A stretch of DNA of 64,000 nucleotides from VRUG01 sp965372745 (GTDB lineage: Bacteria > Planctomycetota > Phycisphaerae > Sedimentisphaerales > Anaerobacaceae). The position numbers and the translations under genes were made by a program. Location of the stretch: contig CBDVDM010000002.1 of assembly GCA_965372745.1 (NCBI GenBank), positions 62,001 through 126,000 of the forward strand, in the 5' to 3' direction. Below, piece after piece: positions 1-9,210 of the stretch. The notes beneath the pieces were generated by a model. The model saw nothing but the letters and a program-made list of their open reading frames with translations, made no database searches and was not told the DNA's origin. The stretch's first letter is position 1. Each line of letters begins with the position of its first letter.

Positions 1-247
1 CCACTTGTGGCATACAGCCGAAAATTATTATAGTTGCATTCGGATTTTGTTTTTGTGCTCGCCGAATGCATTGTCGGCTTTTGGCTGACGCAGTATGAGT
101 TACACAGCAGGTGTTTACAGCGATAAGGTCGGGATTATCAGATGTCGCAACATGGTTTAGACCGAGCTGTTCGCATAACTGGCGTATTTGCTGGCTCTCA
201 TACTGGTTAACTTTACAGCCGAGGGTATTTATGGAAAAAGTTTTCAT
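1..247 (-). CDS. mtaB: tRNA methylthiotransferase, MtaB type (N-terminal part, runs off window)
   Basis: Only the first 82 codons are in the window, read leftward from an ATG at 247-245. The start reads MKTFSINTLGCKVNQYES, the TLGCKVNQYE signature of the N-terminal UPF0004 domain of radical-SAM methylthiotransferases. About 40 residues on comes VNTCCVTHTASAKSRQ, close to the usual VNTCTVTxxAxxKSRQ, and then FGCMPQV. The cysteines in these three motifs are expected to bind the auxiliary 4Fe-4S cluster. The form of the motifs fits MtaB (2-methylthio-N6-threonylcarbamoyladenosine in tRNA) better than MiaB or RimO, but the radical-SAM CxxxCxxC and TRAM domains lie outside the window, so the subfamily is inferred. 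The gene is divergent from the PilM-like operon and 83 bases from it. Confidence 0.85.
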   Translation of the reverse strand, partial: MKTFSINTLGCKVNQYESQQIRQLCEQLGLNHVATSDNPDLIAVNTCCVTHTASAKSRQCIRRAQKQNPNATIIIFGCMPQV

Positions 248-260
248 AGTATGATATAAT
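232..260 (+). promoter_or_regulatory. Candidate sigma-70 promoter of the PilM-like operon
   Basis: A perfect TATAAT at 255-260 is preceded, with a 17-base spacer, by TGGAAA at 232-237 (four of six matches to TTGACA). It would start transcription near 267, upstream of the ATG at 331, and it overlaps the start of the divergent mtaB gene. The -35 box is weak. Confidence 0.45.
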
Positions 261-330
261 TTATAGTTGTTGAGGCGGATTTACAAGCCTAATCAACATC
301 ATATACGAATCCTGAAAAACGAGGTTTGAT

Positions 331-2601
331 ATGGCATCAGCTTCCGGCGCAGTCTGGGCAATTGATATAGGCAATTATTCTCTTAAGGCCCTGCGATTGA
401 ATTTTGTCGGTGACAGAGTTGAGGTAATCGACTTTGATAATATCCGACACGGTAAGATATTAAGCGTAGGTAGTGTAAGTGCCGCTGAGCGGGATGAGAT
501 TGTGGCTCTTAGTGTGCGTCAGTTTCTAAGTAAAAATGACCTTAGCAAAGATGATATAATTGTCTCGGTACCAAGCCAAAACAGTTTCGCCCGTTTTGTA
601 AGTCTCCCGCCTGTTGATGCAAAACGCATTCCTGAGATTGTCAGATTTGAAGCGGTCCAGCAGATTCCTTTTGACATCAACGATGTGCAATGGGACTGGC
701 AGTTGATGGACAAACAGGGCCGTGAAGAAAACAGGGTCGGTATTTTTGCGATAAAAAATGACGTTGTCACTTCAGAACTGGAACATTTTTCAAGAGAGAA
801 CATTCAGGTTAACCTTGTTCAGATGGCGCCGATGGCCCTGTACAATTTTATCTTATATGACCATCCCGAACTCTTTAGAACCGCAGACCAAGCGGTTGTT
901 CTGCTAAATGTCGGTGCCAAGAATTCAGACCTGGTTATCTGCACAGCAGGTAATGTATGGCAAAGATGCATACCGATGGGCGGCAATTCATTTACGCAGG
1001 CAATCGCAGAAGCTTTTAAGCTGAATTTTGAAAAAGCAGAAAAGCTAAAGCGCACAGCTACAATGAGTAAATACGCCCGCCAGATTCTCCAGGCAATGAA
1101 ACCGGTATTTTCAGATTTGGCATCTGAAATACAACGTTCCATGGGTTTTTACAGCAGTTCAAATCCAAACACCAAGTTAACAAAGATTATAGCGATGGGA
1201 GGCGGGACAAATATGCGGGGTCTGCTGAAGTATTTACAGCAGAGTTTGCAGATGCCTGTTGAAAGGCCGGATTCATTTAAGAGGATGGCAATAAGTTCCG
1301 AAGTGTCAGCAGCGAAGTTCCATGACAGCGTTTGTGATTTTGGAATAGTTTACGGCCTTGCTTTACAGGGCCTTGGTCTTTGTAGAATCGAAAGCAATCT
1401 TTTACCTAAAAGTATTGCACGGTCGATGTTATGGGCTGGAAAAACAAAATACTTTATTCTTGCAGCATGTCTTCTTCTGGCGGTATCAATTTTTTCGCTT
1501 ATGCGAACATTTTTCGACAAAGCCAATTACGGAGAAAAAGAAGATGTTCGCAGTAGAATAAGCAGAATTATCAGCGAAGAAGAACAGGCTATCAAGAAGC
1601 TTAAATCAGAAGAAAAAAAAGCATCTGCATCTGCGGCGATTATAGAAAAGGAATTCGGATTATTTAAAAATCGAGAAGTAATTCCTCTGCTATGCCAGAC
1701 TTTAATTGAAATCCTGCCGAATGAGAATAATACCAATGATTCTGCACAGAAAGAGTTTTATAGGGCATTTGTCCAGAGACAGGCTCAAAAAGTTATTGAG
1801 ATGCCACGCAAGAATCGAAAACAGATATTCCTGACGGGTATGACCATTGAGTATGTTGACGACATTTCGGTTGCAAAGCTAAGTGACGTTTCCAAAAAGA
1901 CAGGGACAGGTAAGCAAAGTGCAAGCAGGGGCAGTAGAGGTGGTTCGGATAGAACGAAAGCTGTTTCGAGTGCACCTGTAAGCAGGTCTACAAGGGGCGG
2001 AAGGGCTACTACCAGCAGGCAGTCCAGATCGAAGTCCAGGAAAGGAACCGATAAAACAGGTAGAAGCGGACAAAAAGGTTCATCAAAAGAAGACGATTCA
2101 AAAAATATGTCGGGCTTTTTAGTAGAGATAATCGGCTATAGTCCCTATATGAACATCGGCGAACTTCTTGACCCGGCAGGTGTAGGAGATGACAGGGAAC
2201 AATGGGGCTATATAACACGGATGATGCATCTTGATGAGGCATTGAAGCACAAAGTGCCGTTCGAACTGTATGAAAAAACGAGTATTGAGCATTTCAACCT
2301 TGAAAAAGGTGAAGTGGTAGTTGGCGGTTTAACACCATTAGGTATAGGTATTGAACAAAGCAGAAGAACAGAATCATCGAGGTCGGTACAGCCTGGTCGG
2401 CGTAGCCGTATCAGCGCAACAGGACTAACAGATACCGTCCTGGTTGACCCGTTGACAGATGAGGTTATCAGTAAAGTGCCACGAAGAGACTCTCTTGGAG
2501 TACCTGTAACTGACAAAGAAGGCAAAACTGTGTATGAAGTTAATGACCATTGGTTCGTATTGAGAGCTAAGTTTAGATGGAAAGAGGCACCAAAAGGTTA
2601 A
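331..2601 (+). CDS. pilM: PilM-like actin-fold protein with membrane anchor and extracytoplasmic extension
   Basis: Residues 1-350 are a PilM/competence ComA-like actin-fold ATPase domain: it opens AVWAIDIGNYSLKALRL, and has SLPPVDAKRIPEIVRFEA and a late glycine-rich IAMGGGTNMRGL. PilM normally forms a cytoplasmic ring under the type IV pilus or type II secretion inner-membrane platform. Here, unlike classical PilM (about 350 residues, soluble), the chain continues through one hydrophobic segment at about 373-391 into a 360-residue region. That region holds a coiled-coil-prone stretch and a low-complexity Arg/Ser/Gly/Thr segment at about 523-591. This looks like PilM fused to a PilN-like bitopic part, which is inference from topology. 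The start is supported by GAGG six bases upstream. It is the first gene of three collinear genes. Confidence 0.8.
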   Translation: MASASGAVWAIDIGNYSLKALRLNFVGDRVEVIDFDNIRHGKILSVGSVSAAERDEIVALSVRQFLSKNDLSKDDIIVSVPSQNSFARFVSLPPVDAKRIPEIVRFEAVQQIPFDINDVQWDWQLMDKQGREENRVGIFAIKNDVVTSELEHFSRENIQVNLVQMAPMALYNFILYDHPELFRTADQAVVLLNVGAKNSDLVICTAGNVWQRCIPMGGNSFTQAIAEAFKLNFEKAEKLKRTATMSKYARQILQAMKPVFSDLASEIQRSMGFYSSSNPNTKLTKIIAMGGGTNMRGLLKYLQQSLQMPVERPDSFKRMAISSEVSAAKFHDSVCDFGIVYGLALQGLGLCRIESNLLPKSIARSMLWAGKTKYFILAACLLLAVSIFSLMRTFFDKANYGEKEDVRSRISRIISEEEQAIKKLKSEEKKASASAAIIEKEFGLFKNREVIPLLCQTLIEILPNENNTNDSAQKEFYRAFVQRQAQKVIEMPRKNRKQIFLTGMTIEYVDDISVAKLSDVSKKTGTGKQSASRGSRGGSDRTKAVSSAPVSRSTRGGRATTSRQSRSKSRKGTDKTGRSGQKGSSKEDDSKNMSGFLVEIIGYSPYMNIGELLDPAGVGDDREQWGYITRMMHLDEALKHKVPFELYEKTSIEHFNLEKGEVVVGGLTPLGIGIEQSRRTESSRSVQPGRRSRISATGLTDTVLVDPLTDEVISKVPRRDSLGVPVTDKEGKTVYEVNDHWFVLRAKFRWKEAPKG

Positions 2602-2652
2602 GGGCTGGGACTTAAATGATTGTTTATGTGTCCTATATAGTGGTGAAATAAA

Positions 2653-3948
2653 ATGGATATACCTGACTTAAAAAATATAACCAGAAAATTTGGTATTTTG
2701 AAGGATTATTCGTCGTTGGTAGCGCCGATTGCTATCGTGCTGGTGGCAGTGCTTCTATTGATATTAGGGCAGATGCTCAGCGGTAATCTCAAGAAGCAGA
2801 TAACAAGGAAAAGCATTAGTGACGGAGCAGGCAGAATAAGGTCGCTCATCAAGCACCCTGTTTCCGGTAAACAATGGGAGATTGAATGTGACTATCAGCA
2901 GGCCTACAAAGCCGATGCCGAACAGATAGCAGATTTATCGAAGCAGAGTTCTCAGAGGCAGTTGCTCGGCTATAATATATTTCCTGAGCCGGAAGATAAA
3001 TCCCAGATGATTTTTGAGGATTTTGGCGAGCGTTATCGCGGGAAAATAGAAAACCTGCTGAAAAGTATAGATGCAGTTGACCGTCCGACGGATATAGAGC
3101 TTGGAAACAGGTCAGGAGGCGTTACAAGAGGCGGCAGAAGGGTATCCAGGGACAGGACAAGTGACATCAGGAGCATGGTAACAGATGCACTCTGCTGCAG
3201 TAAAGCCGAATCCGGCTCGATTTATGCCGGTACTTCGGACATAAGTGGCTACGAATACTGGAACAGCTATGAATATACAGGAATGGAAACTGCGGTGACA
3301 GACTGCTGGTACGGGCAGCTGGCTTACTGGATTATCGAAGATGTTATCGATACAATAGATGCAGTGAATTTTGGTTTCGGAAGGGTTTACACCTCACCGG
3401 TCAAACGTTTAATGAGCATAAACTTTACCGACACAGGCTCGATAGCCGGCAAACCACATTATGTTACTTCGGGCAGTGACTCTCTTACGCAATCGCTGAC
3501 AAAAAGATACTCGGATTCCGATATAGATGTTGTTCATTTCAATATTGTTGTTTTGGTCAGCACGAGGGCGGTTTTACCATTTATGGACAAACTCTGCAGT
3601 TCGAAGAAGCATAAATTCAGTGGTTTTTCGGGTGATGGTGAGCAACAGAGCTTCAAGCATAACCAGATAACTGTTTTAAGAAGCTCAGTAGCATCAATTG
3701 ACACGAAAGACAAAGACCACGAATTCTACCGCTATGGTACGGAAGATGAGGTAGTTAAATTAAATTTAATATGCGAATACATTTTTAATAAAAGCGGTTA
3801 CGATGAAATCAAGCCGACACCGGTTAAGGAATATATGGGGGAACTCTCGCCGAAGGCGTCAGCTTCGGAGGAAGATTCACAATCGTCAACAAGAGGCAAA
3901 AGCAGGAGGAGAAGCAGCAGGAGCAGGGCAGTACAAAATGACAGGTAA
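2653..3948 (+). CDS. Bitopic membrane protein of the PilM-like operon, function unknown
   Basis: 431 residues with a short cytoplasmic N-terminus, one transmembrane helix at about 23-43 (VAPIAIVLVAVLLLILG) and a long extracytoplasmic region. Its place directly after the pilM-like gene, with the topology of PilN/PilO, suggests a component of a type IV pilus or type II secretion inner-membrane platform, but I see no PilN/PilO sequence motif. An Arg/Gly-rich patch lies around residues 150-165, and the last 20 residues are almost all Arg and Ser (RGKSRRRSSRSRA), echoing the low-complexity segments of both neighbours. The gene is 51 bases from the upstream gene and 75 bases from the downstream one. 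It is a real gene by length and context; the function is not recognised. Confidence 0.7.
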   Translation: MDIPDLKNITRKFGILKDYSSLVAPIAIVLVAVLLLILGQMLSGNLKKQITRKSISDGAGRIRSLIKHPVSGKQWEIECDYQQAYKADAEQIADLSKQSSQRQLLGYNIFPEPEDKSQMIFEDFGERYRGKIENLLKSIDAVDRPTDIELGNRSGGVTRGGRRVSRDRTSDIRSMVTDALCCSKAESGSIYAGTSDISGYEYWNSYEYTGMETAVTDCWYGQLAYWIIEDVIDTIDAVNFGFGRVYTSPVKRLMSINFTDTGSIAGKPHYVTSGSDSLTQSLTKRYSDSDIDVVHFNIVVLVSTRAVLPFMDKLCSSKKHKFSGFSGDGEQQSFKHNQITVLRSSVASIDTKDKDHEFYRYGTEDEVVKLNLICEYIFNKSGYDEIKPTPVKEYMGELSPKASASEEDSQSSTRGKSRRRSSRSRAVQNDR

Positions 3949-4023
3949 TAATCAACTGCCAATCGTAAGATGTATGGTATATTTATTAATGAACAATTAT
4001 TTTAACAAAGCGTGAAATTTTAG

Positions 4024-5907
4024 ATGAAAAAAGAAGGCGGAAATTTTTTTGAAAAGCACATTGAAAAGCTGGTTATAGCTATTACAGTGCTTGTGTGTAT
4101 ATGGATTCTATTTACTCGCGCAGTTTTTAGCCCGAACAGGGTTGAATTTGACGGCAGTAAATTAGGACCTGGCGAGATAGATAACCGTGTAATCGAAAAG
4201 GCTAAAGTTCTTGCCGATAGTCTTAACGAAAAGCCCAAATCCATGCCTGCTTATGACCCGTGCTTTCCGGTTTTTGACAAGCTGATGGATATCGCAATAA
4301 AGGATGTTAACTTTAGTTTACATTGGCCTAAACCAGGAAGGGCGCCGGAAGAGTCGCGAATCGAGAGAAAATACCGTATTCCCAGGGTTGAAGAAATTGA
4401 GATAAAAAATGTTGAATGCGGTAACATCAGTGCAGTAGCCTATGTCCCAATTGTTAAGATTACCGAGGAAACTACTTACACCGAGCAGACATCACAACCC
4501 AATGATATGGATATTGTGACTGTCGAAGGCCGTTTCGATATTTCCGGATTATATGAAATTTTTTATGAAAGCTTTGCCAGCGATAATATTAAACCTGACT
4601 GGCGCGACCCGTGTCTTGCGAGTCCGGTTTTTGCAGCGGTGGATTTACAGAGGAGGCAGGTTCGAGACGACGGAAGCGAGAGTCAGTGGCAGCAAATTCC
4701 ACGAGTCAAAATCGACGTATATAAAGAGATGTTTGAAATAATAGAAAATGCCAGGGACCTTCCTGCCGGCGGTGTAGAACTGCGTATTCTTCAATTTGAT
4801 GATCCGCAGGCAGTGATGGGGCTTTTACAGCCTGAATGTTATCAAATTGCATCAGCCGATGAAGAATGGTTTCCGCCGTCGCTGTATAAAAAATATGAAA
4901 AATACAGCAGGGATTTGGAAGCGGATGAAAGACATAGACTATTAGAGGAGAAAAGGCGAAAGCGTGAGTCACAGCTTACCGAACGCAGGTCCGCAACAGA
5001 AAGGGGTTCGAAAGAAGCTGGAGATTCAAGAAACGCCAGGACTGGCGGTGCTTCAAGAAGAACTGCGCCAAGAAGAACAACTACATCAAGAGGCCGCGAG
5101 AGCAGGGAGCGGGGCCGCTCAACACGCAGGTCTTCTGAAACCGATTCTATGGACGATATCTACGAACAGTTCGATGAGATTTTGATATCCAGCGAAACGG
5201 CCCTTTCGGAAATGGACGAGTTATTGGCTTTCTGGGCGCACGATGACAGTGTCGAGCAGGGTAAGCGTTATCAATACAGGATTCGACTGGGCATATTTAA
5301 TCCAATAGCAGGTACGAATCAATTTGTCAGAGAAGATGAAGATAAAAAAGAGACAGCTATTCTCTGGACTGACTTTGCAGAGACTAAAGTGATAGAGATT
5401 CCACAAAGGCTCGTGTTTTTTGCCGGCGACATACAGGAAACCACGAACACGGTCACAGTGCAGGTAAGCAGGTATGTTCTTGGCTATTGGTATAGCAGGG
5501 ACTTTATGGTTCGCCCCGGAGAGGTTATCGGTAATGTTGTTGAATATGAGACTGCAGATGAGATTGAAAAGACCCTGACTACAATACCTGAAGTAATAGA
5601 TTATTCTACAGGCGTGGTTTTGGTAGATGTTGAACCATTAAATGACTGGTATCGGGTCGGCGGCAGTCTTCGTGAGAGATACTATTTTGATATGCTTTAC
5701 AGTGTAGACGGAGATGAGATAGAGCATATGCCGATTAAATCAAGGTATTGGAGCGATGAATTACAAGCCAGGTTTGCAGAAATAAAACGCGAAGAAAAAG
5801 CAGTAAAGCAACCTTTACGGGCATGGCAGAGCAGAGGTAGAAGCTCAGGTCGTCGAGGTGGAACCAGGCGAACTGCACCTGCCAGAAGGGGCAGGCTTGC
5901 AAGGTAG
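4024..5907 (+). CDS. Bitopic membrane protein of the PilM-like operon, third gene, function unknown
   Basis: 627 residues. A charged 14-residue start is followed by one transmembrane helix at about 15-33 (LVIAITVLVCIWILFTRAV); the rest should be extracytoplasmic. Two Arg/Ser/Thr/Gly-rich segments are visible, at about 318-375 and in the last 25 residues, separated by a folded-looking region rich in aromatic and acidic residues. By order in the operon it could play the part of PilO/PilP or of a GspL/M-like subunit, but no family motif is recognised. It ends 35 bases from the convergent beta-mannosidase gene, with no clear terminator between. The shared composition of the three proteins argues that they act together. 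Confidence 0.7.
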   Translation: MKKEGGNFFEKHIEKLVIAITVLVCIWILFTRAVFSPNRVEFDGSKLGPGEIDNRVIEKAKVLADSLNEKPKSMPAYDPCFPVFDKLMDIAIKDVNFSLHWPKPGRAPEESRIERKYRIPRVEEIEIKNVECGNISAVAYVPIVKITEETTYTEQTSQPNDMDIVTVEGRFDISGLYEIFYESFASDNIKPDWRDPCLASPVFAAVDLQRRQVRDDGSESQWQQIPRVKIDVYKEMFEIIENARDLPAGGVELRILQFDDPQAVMGLLQPECYQIASADEEWFPPSLYKKYEKYSRDLEADERHRLLEEKRRKRESQLTERRSATERGSKEAGDSRNARTGGASRRTAPRRTTTSRGRESRERGRSTRRSSETDSMDDIYEQFDEILISSETALSEMDELLAFWAHDDSVEQGKRYQYRIRLGIFNPIAGTNQFVREDEDKKETAILWTDFAETKVIEIPQRLVFFAGDIQETTNTVTVQVSRYVLGYWYSRDFMVRPGEVIGNVVEYETADEIEKTLTTIPEVIDYSTGVVLVDVEPLNDWYRVGGSLRERYYFDMLYSVDGDEIEHMPIKSRYWSDELQARFAEIKREEKAVKQPLRAWQSRGRSSGRRGGTRRTAPARRGRLAR

Positions 5908-5942
5908 GTTTTGTCTTGACAATGAGGGGTATAAACACTCAG

Positions 5943-8456
5943 TTAAAGTATTAAGTTCACAAAACAAAGCTGGATATCGTTCTCTGAGAGTTGGGTCTGG
6001 CTTTCGAGTTCAATATTTATTTCATAATTTTTGCCAGGCAGCATATCGATAAAGTTATCAGTTAAACCGGCCTGTCCTAAACCGTAAATCTGCACATCTT
6101 TTGCCATTGCATTTGAAGACAGTTCGAGTTTCCACGATTTATCAGAGGTCTGTGACAGATGTTTGCTGATTTGCACATCAGGCCAATCGATATACTTGTC
6201 AGGCAGATAAAAGAACAGCTTTTCAATGGCCTTACTGTCTTCAGCTTCAATTTCAAGATGCAGGTATGAATTTTCCGGTGTTTTTGGTGTGATAATTGCT
6301 TTTGGAAATTTTAATGGTGCCGATGTACTGAATGGCGTGACAGCCACCGGAAAACTGACCTTATCAAGGAGCCGGCCGTTTAAATCGTTCAAGCGACAGT
6401 CCAGCTTTGCAGTTAAGGGTTTATCACTGTCATTTATCACAACTGCGCTAAGAGATTTTAATTTACCAGACGGGTCCGATGTCTGCTGCTCTTTTTCAGT
6501 AACAACTGTTATCAATTTCTTGTCAAAAAAACGTTTTGCATAATAATACAGGGCTTTTTTGTTATTGTAACAATCGATTGCCGACCAGGTTACAGCGGGA
6601 TAGACGTCGTTAAGTTGCCAGAATAGTACACCGCTGTTTCTGGAGCTATTGGCTCTTAAGTTTTCGATGTATGCTTTAATACCACGTGCCTGCATGACTT
6701 GTGAGAGGTATATAAGCTCGCCGAGGTCTTTGACATGGCCAAATATGTCGCCGATGTAGCGCAGGATTCTGCTGTTGCCGTCTAACTGGAAATTATGCCT
6801 GTCCAGACCTTGCCAGATGTTTGTTTTTCGGTTGTTGCAGGTGAAAGCATCGACAGTTGATTTGTCAGGCAGTGACTGCATTCCGAATTCGGTTACAAAT
6901 CGGGGAATGTCCTGAGGTTTGCATTGGTAAAGACTTGTCGGTTGGTGGCCGGACCAGACGTCCCATTGATGGATTGTTCCGGAATGAATGTCATTTGGGT
7001 CTTTGGTATTGGAAACAGGTGTGGTTGGGATATATGGGCGGTCATGGTCGAGTTCGGAAAGGATGTTAGGCAGGATTTTGTGGTAGATTTCCTTGCCGTA
7101 AAACTTTTTCCCTTTGCCTAAAGAACCCAGTCTGTGCATCTGGTCGATTTCGTTATTGCCGCACCATAAGGTGATACAGGAATAATTTCTAAGTCGTTTT
7201 ATAACTGTGTCGGCTTCCGTTTTAACTTCATCTAAAAACCAGTCTCGGTCTGGGTAATAGGCACAGGCGAACATGAAATCCTGCCAGACCATAATTCCGA
7301 GTTTATCGCATAACCGATAGAAGATGTCATTCTCATAGTATCCACCGCCCCAGACGCGAAGCATGTTCATATTTGCGTGGCTGACAGAGCGGATGAGTTT
7401 TTCATAGTCGTTATCGGTGGCCCAGCCGGGGAACATCGAAATTGGCAGCCAGTTTGCCCCTTTTGCGTAGATGGGTTGGCCGTTGATTTCAATCTGGAAT
7501 TTTTGGCCGAACTTGTCTTTTGAACTGTTGAGCTTTACGGTTCTTATACCGACTTCGGTTTCAATCCGGTCGATTATCTTGTTGTCGGTTAACAGCTGGA
7601 CGTCGAGTTGATAGAGATTTTGCGGGCCGTAACCGTTTGGCCACCAGAGAGCGGGGTTATCGAGACGAATTACGGTCGAATGTGAGTTTTCGCCGGCGGA
7701 AAAGTGCATATCTCGTTCGAGTTTCTGGTTGTTGTGGGATAGGGTGAGTTTGCAGGTATAATCCTGTTTTTTTACGGTATCGAGTTTGACAGCGATGCGA
7801 ACATCGGCGTGATGGTGATTGTGGTCGATGGTGCGAACGTGAAGATCGGTAAGGCGGGCACTTTGGACAGCTTCAAGACGTACCGGTCTGAAAATCCCAC
7901 ACCCTCCCAATCCCGGCGCCCAATCCCAGCCAAATTGATATTGGGCCTTTCTAATGTAAGAGCGGTGGGGATTTTCAAAATAGCAATCGTCAAAATTCTT
8001 GTAGCGGGACATGAGTTTTTCGGCGTATTCAGCAGCGGGGTCGAATTTGACCATTAAAGTATTATTCCGCGATTTTAAGTGGCTGGTGACGTCGAACCTG
8101 TGGGCGATAAACATGTTGTTTGTCTTTGCGATGAGTTTGCCGTTTAGCCAGATGTTAGCAATAGTGTCAAGGCCTTCAAAGACAAGGTCGATTCGGTCGC
8201 AGTTGAGAAGGTCGGCAGATACGTCAAATGTTTTTCGAAAGACCCAGGGTTTTTCGCTTACCCAGTTGAAATCTTCAGGGTTGGCATTAAGGTCTTTGGG
8301 GTCGATTTGGCCTGCAGCGGTCAGGCTTGTAAAAATTGAAGATGGTATCTGCGCCGGCAGCCAGTTGTCGTCTTCGAGGTCACGCATCCTGCGCGCTGAT
8401 AGCGGGTACTGCTTAAACTGCCATTGTCCGTTCAGGTCTAAAGATGCTTTCGGCAC
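5943..8456 (-). CDS. Beta-mannosidase, glycoside hydrolase family 2
   Basis: An 837-residue GH2 enzyme that releases beta-mannose from the ends of mannooligosaccharides or N-glycan cores (EC 3.2.1.25 expected). The N-terminal jelly-roll starts SLDLNGQWQFKQ. The TIM-barrel carries LWCGNNEIDQ, whose Glu (residue 436) is the acid/base, and RFVTEFGMQSLP, whose Glu (residue 523) is the nucleophile. RVWGGGYYENDIFYRLCDKL is also typical of the beta-mannosidase subgroup rather than beta-galactosidase. The length matches the family. No signal peptide is seen, so it should act in the cytoplasm on imported oligosaccharides. The start is GTG at 8456-8454, with GGAG eight bases upstream. It is convergent with the PilM-like operon. 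A GH130 enzyme at 50124 suggests a wider mannan or mannoside capacity. Confidence 0.93.
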   Translation of the reverse strand: MPKASLDLNGQWQFKQYPLSARRMRDLEDDNWLPAQIPSSIFTSLTAAGQIDPKDLNANPEDFNWVSEKPWVFRKTFDVSADLLNCDRIDLVFEGLDTIANIWLNGKLIAKTNNMFIAHRFDVTSHLKSRNNTLMVKFDPAAEYAEKLMSRYKNFDDCYFENPHRSYIRKAQYQFGWDWAPGLGGCGIFRPVRLEAVQSARLTDLHVRTIDHNHHHADVRIAVKLDTVKKQDYTCKLTLSHNNQKLERDMHFSAGENSHSTVIRLDNPALWWPNGYGPQNLYQLDVQLLTDNKIIDRIETEVGIRTVKLNSSKDKFGQKFQIEINGQPIYAKGANWLPISMFPGWATDNDYEKLIRSVSHANMNMLRVWGGGYYENDIFYRLCDKLGIMVWQDFMFACAYYPDRDWFLDEVKTEADTVIKRLRNYSCITLWCGNNEIDQMHRLGSLGKGKKFYGKEIYHKILPNILSELDHDRPYIPTTPVSNTKDPNDIHSGTIHQWDVWSGHQPTSLYQCKPQDIPRFVTEFGMQSLPDKSTVDAFTCNNRKTNIWQGLDRHNFQLDGNSRILRYIGDIFGHVKDLGELIYLSQVMQARGIKAYIENLRANSSRNSGVLFWQLNDVYPAVTWSAIDCYNNKKALYYYAKRFFDKKLITVVTEKEQQTSDPSGKLKSLSAVVINDSDKPLTAKLDCRLNDLNGRLLDKVSFPVAVTPFSTSAPLKFPKAIITPKTPENSYLHLEIEAEDSKAIEKLFFYLPDKYIDWPDVQISKHLSQTSDKSWKLELSSNAMAKDVQIYGLGQAGLTDNFIDMLPGKNYEINIELESQTQLSENDIQLCFVNLIL

Positions 8457-8652
8457 AGGAAAAACTCCATCCTTAAAAAGGTTTTGTTAATTATATTTGT
8501 ACAAGCGGAGTTTACAATAAGAAAATGTTCAAAACAGAAGACAGAAATCAGAATTAAGAAATTTCGTCTTTAAATTCCCGACGTCTTTTCGGAAAAACTA
8601 AATAATGTTAAATTCATTTTGTTGATTCTTCGATGATTTATAATGATATAAA

Positions 8653-8681
8653 AAAAGGCTGGCAATTACTGCCAGCCTTTT
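8653..8681 (-). terminator. Rho-independent terminator of the small secreted protein gene
   Basis: A 12-bp perfect stem (AAAAGGCTGGCA / TGCCAGCCTTTT) with a 5-base loop lies just downstream of the minus-strand gene ending at 8704. On the minus strand the hairpin is followed by a run of seven T. Confidence 0.85.
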
Positions 8682-8703
8682 CGTGATTTGATGTTAGATT
8701 TAT

Positions 8704-9048
8704 CTATTGTTGCCAGTTGTTTAATAAGGGGCTATCCCCATAACCATCAGAAGGATAACAAGGAAGATTGATTGGTTTGTTTTTTATAAATGCTACGTTT
8801 GATAAGTCTGATGTGCTAAAATGTTTTGTTCCTCTTTTGCCTGTATATGGATTTACATTTGGATACGTACTCCAGTTATTATGAGGATTACCATCAGGGT
8901 TTGAACGATAATGTGGTTGAACATACGTCCCATTGCTGCGATAATGGCCTTGAACATGGACAGCAGCATCGGCTGCAGTAGCAGCCGCAAGAACAATCAG
9001 AACCACAGTAACAATTGACATTGACAGAAGTGCAGTTAGAGTTTTCAT
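8704..9048 (-). CDS. Small secreted protein with HxRSNGTYVxPHxRSNPDGNPxNN motif
   Basis: 114 residues from the ATG at 9048, which has GAAAGGG about eight bases upstream; the reading frame is open five codons further to a TTG. It has a clear Sec signal peptide (KTLTALLSMSIVTVVLIVL, then AAATAADA-A), so the mature protein of about 85 residues is exported. The mature part starts HVQGHYRSNGTYVQPHYRSN and continues PDGNPHNNW and NPYTGKRG. The GYYRxDGTYVxPHxRSNPDGNPxNN type of sequence is, to my memory, a widespread small motif in exported proteins of many bacteria with no assigned function. It is monocistronic, closed by its own terminator, and divergent from the sigma factor/kinase operon. Confidence 0.75.
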   Translation of the reverse strand: MKTLTALLSMSIVTVVLIVLAAATAADAAVHVQGHYRSNGTYVQPHYRSNPDGNPHNNWSTYPNVNPYTGKRGTKHFSTSDLSNVAFIKNKPINLPCYPSDGYGDSPLLNNWQQ

Positions 9049-9210
9049 TTTTTTCCCTTTCAAAAAATTGTTTCTATTAACTTTTTAATTTCTTTTCCTG
9101 CTCTATCTCTATCAGAGGCAAAAAATAAGTAACCGAACAAACTATTTGATATTTTTGTGAAAAAAGAGTAATATTTCCTCTAAACATTGATTTTTGGAGT
9201 GTAAAGCGGG

